The notes under the pieces are model-generated. The model made no database searches and was not told the origin of the DNA. It saw nothing but the letters and a program-made list of their open reading frames with translations. Positions 8,517-12,931 of a stretch of DNA of 12,931 nt are shown in pieces. Source of the DNA: JADHUC01 sp964617665 (lineage in GTDB: Bacteria; Planctomycetota; Planctomycetia; Pirellulales; Pirellulaceae). The stretch spans positions 1 through 12,931 of the forward strand of contig CAZUAH010000399.1 in assembly GCA_964617665.1 (NCBI GenBank). Reading direction: 5' to 3'. The position numbers and the translations under genes were made by a program. The number at the start of each line of letters is the position of its first letter. Position 1 is the first letter of the stretch.

Positions 8517-8729
8517 CAGATTATTGATTCGTCGCCTGGGGGTGATTATTGGGAAGATCCTTGGCGCGGGGCGGCAACGATAACGAAATCTCCTCCCCGC
8601 TTCTCGCATGCGGTAGGGGGAAACGTAGTTGAGCTTCACTTGACGTGTTGCCATGACCAGCACTACCACGGTCGCGATTCTCCCGCCGATTTCGGATATA
8701 CTGAAGTTGGTGCCTTGGAGGCCGTCGTC
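8517..8729. promoter_or_regulatory. Divergent intergenic region between zinc-ribbon copy A and the kinase gene
   Basis: This gap must hold the promoters of the minus-strand zinc-ribbon gene and the plus-strand kinase gene. I cannot point to clear -35/-10 boxes. The part nearest the zinc-ribbon gene (8517-8579) matches the leader of copy B at 56 of 63 bases. It includes an identical 28-base stretch at 8535-8562 (11760-11787 in copy B). Similarity fades beyond 8579, so the kinase side is unique to this locus. Confidence 0.55.
8717..8721 (+). promoter_or_regulatory. Shine-Dalgarno site choosing ATG 8730
   Basis: GGAGG lies eight bases before ATG 8730. The frame stays open upstream to TTG 8640, but those 30 codons show no domain features, whereas MHVRCPHC at 8730 begins the zinc ribbon directly. 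Confidence 0.7.
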
Positions 8730-11348
8730 ATGCACGTTCGCTGCCCACACTGCCACAATCCGATCGAGTTGGTGGCCGAAGCTAGTCTCGAGGAAATCCC
8801 CTGCCCCGCATGTGGCAGTAGCTTCAATCTGGTCGGAACGGAAAAGACCGAGTCGTATAACCCAGGCAGCCAAATGCTCGGCCGCTTCGAGGTGATCCAG
8901 CAACTGGGCATTGGTCACTTCGGAAGCGTTTGGAAGGCCCGCGACACTGAGCTTGACCGGATCGTCGCCGTCAAGATTCCACGGGAGCAACAACTGAATG
9001 CCGAGGAGTCGGAGGCTTTTTTCCGGGAGGCAAGAGCGGCGGCACAGCTCAGTCATCCGAGTATCGTGGCCGTGCATGAAGTGGGGCGGGAAGGCGATCA
9101 AGTCTACATCGTCAGCGATTATGTCGAAGGTGCAAACCTGAGCGAATGGCTGAGCGCCAAGCGGCTGTGCGCCAAGATTGCGGACGGATTGCAGCACGCC
9201 CACGAAGCTGGCGTATTCCATCGTGACCTGAAGCCGGCCAATATCATGATGGACGCAGCAGGCGAGCCTCACATAATGGACTTTGGCCTGGCGAGGCGCG
9301 AAAGCGGCGAGATAACGATGACTGTGGACGGCAAAGTGCTGGGCACGCCGGCTTATATGTCACCGGAACAGGCCAAGGGAAAGTCGCACGAGGCGGACAG
9401 CCGTTCGGATATCTACTCGCTGGGCGTGATTCTCTTTCAACTACTGACCGGCGAGCTTCCGTTTCGTGGCGAGAGGCAGATGCTGCTGGTCCAAATCACC
9501 AGCGAAGATCCGCCTGCACCGCGCAAACTTGACAACAAGATTCCGCGAAACCTCGATACCATTTGCCTCAAATGTCTCAGCAAAGAACCGCGATGGCGGT
9601 ATCAGGCGGCTGCCGAATTGGCCGACGATCTTCGGCGAGCGATCAAGGACGAACCAATCAAGGCCAAGCCCGTCAGCCGGTTCGAGAAGACACGACTGTG
9701 GTGCAAGCGAAAGCCCTCGACGGCTGGGCTGGTTGTTGCGATCGCGATTCTGGTACTCGTCGCCATCATCGTGCCACAGTTGATTCTCGCTCAACGCCGA
9801 ACGAATGATCGTACAAGGGCGGCTACTCTAGTGGATTCGCTCATCGCGGCTCCACCAGAAGTCGTCCCCTATGTGATCGAGAACCTCGAGCCGTTACGGG
9901 AATACGCGTTGCCGATACTCCGGAAGCGATTTGAGGCCGCGGATACCGAGTCAGTTCAACGGCTTCATGTTGTCTGCGCGTTGGCGGCGTTTGGCCAGGT
10001 GGAGTGTGAGTTTTTGGTGTCCAGCATCGACGGCGCGCCGCCGGCCGAGTGTGCAAACATTGTGTCCGCACTGGGAGGGGTGAAGGATTCAGCCTTCACC
10101 TCACTGCGTCAACGGGCCAGCGATAGAGAGGCTGATCAGGAATGGCGGAGCAAGGCCCGGCTGGCGATCGTCGCCTTGCACCTCGGTGACGCGTGGATCG
10201 CACGGGACACGTGCCGGCTTCGCCCGGACCCGATCCAGCGGACATCATTCATCGATACCTTTCCCACGTGGCACGGCGACCTTACGGAGTTGGCCGCGTC
10301 CGTTGAAGGTAGCGACGATGGGGCGCTCCGTTCAGGGATGGGACTAGCCGTGGGGGGCGTGCCGGTCGGGGAAGTCGAAGTTGCAGAAAGGCAAGCATGG
10401 CAGGTTGTGCTGTCCAACTGGTATGAGAACGCAAAGGACACGGGAACGCACGGCGCGGCTGGCTGGGCGCTTCGTCAATGGAATCTGGAACTGCCCGCGA
10501 TTGCGCCACCCAGACAGCCGTCTGAGGAACGGGACTGGCACATCAACAGTGTCGGCATGACGATGCTCAAGATCCCGCCCGGGACTTTCACTCGAAAGGA
10601 TCGACGCGACATGGATCCGGCTGACCAACAAGTCACGCTGACGCGATCATTTCTGCTCAGCGACCGTGAAGTGTCGGTAGGTCTGTTCCAGCGGTTTGTC
10701 AATGATCCAGACTACCCGAACGACGATAAGCCGGACAGTTGGGAGGGGGCGAGCAAGGAATACAGCCCGTCTGCCGCACATCCTGTGCAAAACGTCAACT
10801 GGTATGATGCCGTGCTATTTTGCAACTGGCTCAGCCGCAGGGAGGGACTCCGGCAATACTATGAGCCGACTGGCAAGAAGGAAACACTTCGTGACCACAG
10901 GCGCAGGGAACAGGAGTATGACGCGTGGCAGGTGGTCGCGGACGGGAACGGCTACCGCCTTCCCACCGAAGCCGAGTGGGAATACGCCTGCCGTGCCATG
11001 ACAATTACCGAGTACGCTTGTGGAAACGACGAGTCTCTGCTTGACAGGTATGCCGTCTATGACGCCGTCCGAACGGAAATCTGTGGCAGTAAGATGCCCA
11101 ACAGCTGGGGCCTGTTCGATATGCACGGCAATGCTTGGGAATGGTGTCATGACTACTACGGGTCCCTTGGAGTCGAGGAGGCGGTGACAGACCCCAGTGG
11201 GCCTCAAGAAGGAGATAGCCGCGTATTGCGTGGCGGGTCGTTCCTCCATGCCGCGCGCAATCTGAGTTCGGCCCACCGCGGGGACCATCAGCCAGTGCTT
11301 CGTTTCACCCCCCATGGCTTCCGCGTGGCCGCAGATCCGGATGACTGA
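8730..11348 (+). CDS. Transmembrane Ser/Thr protein kinase fused to an FGE-sulfatase-like domain
   Basis: The protein has 872 residues. An N-terminal zinc ribbon (Cys5, Cys8, Cys25, Cys28) precedes a Hanks-type kinase domain at about 53-310. Visible kinase elements are the glycine loop GIGHFG (60-65), Lys82, Glu100, HRDLKPAN (164-171), DFG (184-186) and GTPAYMSPEQ (205-214). All catalytic residues are present, but the segment between helices D and E is about ten residues shorter than usual (break at residue 146/147). One membrane helix lies at about 332-354. A helical, HEAT-like region (about 360-590) and an FGE/SUMF1 fold (about 600-872) follow. The FGE fold shows YRLPTEAEWEYACRA from 742 and GLFDMHGNAWEW at 794-805. 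In RGGSF (834-838) and after, the two catalytic cysteines of true FGE are His840 and Leu845, so formylglycine synthesis is unlikely. The likely role is signal sensing across the membrane, with the FGE fold as a binding domain (inference). It converges on zinc-ribbon copy B. Confidence 0.93.
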   Translation: MHVRCPHCHNPIELVAEASLEEIPCPACGSSFNLVGTEKTESYNPGSQMLGRFEVIQQLGIGHFGSVWKARDTELDRIVAVKIPREQQLNAEESEAFFREARAAAQLSHPSIVAVHEVGREGDQVYIVSDYVEGANLSEWLSAKRLCAKIADGLQHAHEAGVFHRDLKPANIMMDAAGEPHIMDFGLARRESGEITMTVDGKVLGTPAYMSPEQAKGKSHEADSRSDIYSLGVILFQLLTGELPFRGERQMLLVQITSEDPPAPRKLDNKIPRNLDTICLKCLSKEPRWRYQAAAELADDLRRAIKDEPIKAKPVSRFEKTRLWCKRKPSTAGLVVAIAILVLVAIIVPQLILAQRRTNDRTRAATLVDSLIAAPPEVVPYVIENLEPLREYALPILRKRFEAADTESVQRLHVVCALAAFGQVECEFLVSSIDGAPPAECANIVSALGGVKDSAFTSLRQRASDREADQEWRSKARLAIVALHLGDAWIARDTCRLRPDPIQRTSFIDTFPTWHGDLTELAASVEGSDDGALRSGMGLAVGGVPVGEVEVAERQAWQVVLSNWYENAKDTGTHGAAGWALRQWNLELPAIAPPRQPSEERDWHINSVGMTMLKIPPGTFTRKDRRDMDPADQQVTLTRSFLLSDREVSVGLFQRFVNDPDYPNDDKPDSWEGASKEYSPSAAHPVQNVNWYDAVLFCNWLSRREGLRQYYEPTGKKETLRDHRRREQEYDAWQVVADGNGYRLPTEAEWEYACRAMTITEYACGNDESLLDRYAVYDAVRTEICGSKMPNSWGLFDMHGNAWEWCHDYYGSLGVEEAVTDPSGPQEGDSRVLRGGSFLHAARNLSSAHRGDHQPVLRFTPHGFRVAADPDD

Positions 11349-11416
11349 TGCCGGTGTTGGAGTTCCCGCGGCGAGTAAGAGGCAGTCTTCAAAAGCAGGT
11401 ATCGCGACCGAGTTCG

Positions 11417-11490
11417 GTAGTGGTGGCTTCCAGCCGCCATTGGATCGTCCGCGTTCTAGGATTCATGTGGCGGCTGGAAGCCACCACTAC
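11417..11490. repeat. 74-bp BIME-like palindrome, two inverted REPs
   Basis: The arms 11417-11439 and 11468-11490 are perfect 23-bp inverted repeats around a 28-bp centre. Each arm starts with GTAG and then folds on its own as TGGTGGCT-TCC-AGCCGCCA (one G.T pair). The element is therefore two REP hairpins in opposite orientation, GTAG outwards. It sits between the convergent stops of the kinase and zinc-ribbon copy B, where it could also serve as a two-way terminator. Duplication copy A lacks it, so it arrived after the duplication or was lost from A. Confidence 0.85.
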
Positions 11491-11514
11491 GTATTTGAAG
11501 GCCGGCTCGAAGAG

Positions 11515-11727
11515 TCATCCGGCCTTTACCGGGCCACCGCATTGCGGACAGGTCGTGGCTCGTACGGAGATGTATCGACCGCAGTCCGGACACTGGCGAA
11601 GGTTTGGGTTGTCGGCCCCGGAGGTCCCGCAGCGTCGTGTGCCAAGCACAACCACCAAGACCACACCAACCACGGCTGCGCCAAGAATGCCCGCAATGAC
11701 GATCAATTCCAGAATACCGACAACCAT
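11515..11727 (-). CDS. 70-aa membrane protein with C-terminal zinc ribbon, copy B
   Basis: This is the paralogue of the gene at 8290-8502, with identical length, one membrane helix (about residues 3-28) and the same zinc ribbon CPDC-x10-CPQC (Cys46, 49, 60, 63). Fifteen substitutions separate the copies. Most lie in the helix and the linker, while residues 56-70 are identical, so the zinc-ribbon end is under the stronger constraint. It keeps a perfect AAGGAGG seven bases before the ATG. It converges on the intact kinase-FGE gene with 166 bases between the stops, a gap enlarged by a BIME-like palindrome. The family is not recognised; a role alongside the kinase is inferred only from repeated co-location. 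Confidence 0.88.
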   Translation of the reverse strand: MVVGILELIVIAGILGAAVVGVVLVVVLGTRRCGTSGADNPNLRQCPDCGRYISVRATTCPQCGGPVKAG

Positions 11728-11734
11728 TGATCCA

Positions 11735-11741
11735 CCTCCTT
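11735..11741 (-). promoter_or_regulatory. Shine-Dalgarno site of zinc-ribbon gene, copy B
   Basis: AAGGAGG on the minus strand with a 7-base spacer to ATG 11727, the same arrangement as copy A. Confidence 0.85.
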
Positions 11742-11925
11742 CAGATTAGTGATTCGTTACCTGGGGGTGATTATTGGGAAGATCCTTCGCGTTGGACGGC
11801 AACGGAACGCATAGTCCTTTCTAAGGCTCAAGTACATCGGGCCACACAGATCCTCAATCAGAGGCGAGTTGCACGAGCAGCGGAGGGCATATCGACAACA
11901 GGCTGTCGATGACGCATACTCGTTT

Positions 11926-11945
11926 GTAGTACCGCCTTCAGGCGG
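11926..11945 (+). repeat. Single GTAG-headed hairpin (REP-like)
   Basis: GTAG at 11926-11929 is followed by CCGCC-TTCA-GGCGG (11932-11945), a perfect 5-bp stem with a 4-nt loop. It has the REP layout but no inverted partner ending in CTAC nearby. Confidence 0.55.
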
Positions 11946-11989
11946 AAACGGCTTTCGCAGTACCTTGTCCTTACCCACAGATCACGATA

Positions 11990-12210
11990 CCCCTGCCTGC
12001 TTGTCAGGCAGGTGAACCAGTTTGAAAAGCTAAGGAAAACGCCGCAACGATTGCACCAAGACCCCTGCCTGCTCGTCAGGCAGGTGAATTAGTTTGGAGC
12101 CCGAGTCGGAGACTTGCGCTCCTGCCTGGCAAGCAGGCAGGGGGCGTGCGGTATCCGTATCTCGTCATTTAGCTGGTCAGACTACCGTTCCTGCCACGCA
12201 AGGCGGCAGG
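11990..12210. repeat. Array of four 21-nt hairpins, orientation + + - -
   Basis: Units lie at 11992-12012, 12064-12084, 12121-12141 and 12190-12210. The first three have perfect stems CCTGCCTG-N5-CAGGCAGG. The first two share loop CTYGT and similar flanks (CCCC before; GTGAAYYAGTTTG after), 72 bases apart. The reverse complement of the third differs from the first by one base. The fourth is diverged, with an outer 6-bp stem CCTGCC/GGCAGG, and also reads as the inverted orientation. Regular spacing of 57-72 bases and paired orientations suggest an amplified palindromic element different from the GTAG type. A role as transcript processing sites or protein-binding sites is possible but not shown. 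Confidence 0.85.
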
Positions 12211-12275
12211 GGCGGAGGGAAAATGTGGGTAAGGACAATTACTCCCCAAACTCTGGTTTCCTACACGATACGGTG

Positions 12276-12914
12276 ATGTCAGATCAGTTCGATCCGTACC
12301 ATAAGTGGCTGGGAATTGCTCCCAAGGACCAGCCACCGCACCACTATCGTCTGCTGGGCATTGATCCATTCGAAGACGATCGCGACGTGATCGACTCGGC
12401 GGCCAATCGCGTCATGACTTACCTCAAAGAACTGGCTATGGGCGACGATGCCGCACACTCGCAGACGATCATGAACGAGGTGATGCAGGCGCGCCTATGC
12501 CTGCTGAATCCAAAGAGGAAGGCTGAATACGACAACGAACTGAGAGAGAAGCTTTCGGCGAATCAGCCACCTCCTCCGCGCGTGATGCCGACAAGCGCGA
12601 AGCCTCAAACGAAGAACGCGCCCAGTCCGACTTCTCCAGTTGCCATTGTCGCTACTTCGCCGATGCGCGAACTGCGTCCGAGTGTGAATTGGCTGATGAT
12701 AGCAGTGGGCGTGGTTGTCTCGTTGGCTGCCCTGATACTGATTGTGGTCGCGTTTGCCCTGAGAGATGGACAACACGAGGAAACCGAGCTAGCAGAGGGC
12801 CAATCCGATACACGGAAAGTTGAAGTGGCAGAGCCCGTCGACGACATAAAACCCAAGCAGGTAGTGCCGGTAGATCCTCTTCCGGCGGCGCACTCTGCGA
12901 GCGCGTGGCCATGA
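12276..12914 (+). CDS. J-like domain protein with one transmembrane helix
   Basis: ATG 12276 opens MSDQFDPYHKWLGI, an N-terminal domain I recall from many planctomycete proteins. It is J-domain-like in its helical outline, ending in ARLCLLNPKRKAEYD (about residues 72-86). The HPD tripeptide needed to stimulate Hsp70 is absent, so classical co-chaperone activity is unlikely. A Pro/Ser/Thr-rich linker (about 97-129) precedes one membrane helix (about 138-160) and an acidic extracytoplasmic tail. Total length is 212 residues, short for this architecture, where a longer C-terminal part often follows (from memory). The frame is open upstream to 12114, but those codons run through the hairpin array and are rejected. 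GTG 12273 is an alternative start. Ribosome binding is weak. Another frame stays open past the stop to the window end, so a frameshift truncation is possible. Confidence 0.82.
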   Translation: MSDQFDPYHKWLGIAPKDQPPHHYRLLGIDPFEDDRDVIDSAANRVMTYLKELAMGDDAAHSQTIMNEVMQARLCLLNPKRKAEYDNELREKLSANQPPPPRVMPTSAKPQTKNAPSPTSPVAIVATSPMRELRPSVNWLMIAVGVVVSLAALILIVVAFALRDGQHEETELAEGQSDTRKVEVAEPVDDIKPKQVVPVDPLPAAHSASAWP

Positions 12915-12931
12915 AGTAGCGGCTCGGATTT

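Larger units (their letters stand above)
8225..8579. repeat. Segmental duplication, copy A
   Basis: This segment covers the end of the FGE remnant, the convergent 70-aa gene and its leader. It aligns without gaps to 11316-11804 except for a 134-bp insertion in copy B between the two stop codons. The spacing from zinc-ribbon stop to leader end is 289 bases in both copies. Confidence 0.85.
11316..11804. repeat. Segmental duplication, copy B
   Basis: This is the counterpart of 8225-8579: the end of the intact FGE domain, a 134-bp insertion carrying a palindrome, the convergent 70-aa gene and its leader. Outside the insertion the two copies align without gaps. Confidence 0.85.
11805..12275. other. 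Gene-free, hairpin-rich intergenic region
   Basis: I find no credible gene in these roughly 470 bases. The region contains a 7-bp hairpin (ATCGACA 11891-11897 with TGTCGAT 11904-11910), one GTAG-headed hairpin and four copies of a 21-nt palindrome. The promoter of the downstream J-like gene must lie here, but I cannot assign its boxes. Confidence 0.6.

Noticed and set aside
8640..8729. TTG start 30 codons upstream of the kinase
   Set aside because: No ribosome site and no domain content; ATG 8730 has GGAGG at good spacing and begins the zinc ribbon directly.
8478..9272. 264-aa minus-strand open frame
   Set aside because: It lies antisense to the kinase start and through the zinc-ribbon leader; the plus strand encodes clear zinc-ribbon and kinase motifs over the same bases.
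11990..12210. CRISPR array
   Set aside because: Repeats are only 21 nt, perfect palindromes, inverted in half the units and unevenly spaced, and no cas gene is present.
12114..12275. N-terminal extension of the J-like protein
   Set aside because: These codons run through the hairpin array and have a non-protein-like composition; MSDQFDPYHKWLGI at 12276 is the usual opening of the domain.

Overview
The window looks like a chromosomal stretch of a planctomycete, probably of the Pirellula/Rhodopirellula type. This is an inference from gene content: a zinc-ribbon Ser/Thr kinase fused to a C-terminal FGE/sulfatase-modifying-factor domain, a short protein opening with the DPYHKWLGI-type J-like domain, and a giant secreted/membrane beta-repeat protein. 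Low gene density and many palindromic intergenic repeats fit the same picture. No rRNA, tRNA, CRISPR array or intact transposase gene was seen.

Layout. (1) Bases 1-6876 (+) hold the 3' part of one giant gene: 2291 codons are visible and the start lies upstream of the window. The protein is built from about nine diverged copies of a beta-rich module. A six-helix membrane block in the middle carries an internal signal-like segment, and a helical stretch and a membrane anchor close the C terminus. (2) Bases 6877-7345 carry no recognisable gene; they hold a terminator-like hairpin and a 22-bp direct repeat pair. (3) Bases 7346-7783 (-) encode an isolated 145-aa protein of unknown function. (4) Bases 7784-8092 contain a cluster of GTAG-headed palindromes. 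(5) Bases 8093-11804 contain a segmental duplication. A truncated FGE-domain tail is followed by a convergent 70-aa membrane zinc-ribbon gene. About 3.1 kb further on, an intact 872-aa kinase-FGE gene is followed by a second copy of the same zinc-ribbon gene. (6) Bases 11805-12275 are gene-free and carry four copies of a 21-nt hairpin in +,+,-,- order plus one REP-like hairpin. (7) Bases 12276-12914 (+) encode a 212-aa J-like domain protein with one membrane helix.

How the parts may work together. The clearest unit is the kinase-FGE gene plus its convergent zinc-ribbon partner, including the partner's leader DNA, which has been copied as a block. The kinase has its own N-terminal zinc ribbon, a cytoplasmic kinase domain, one transmembrane helix and an extracytoplasmic sensor-like region. 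A membrane-bound zinc-ribbon partner is therefore plausible, but this is inference. The FGE domain lacks both catalytic cysteines and the kinase has a local shortening between helices D and E, so both look specialised or decaying rather than standard.
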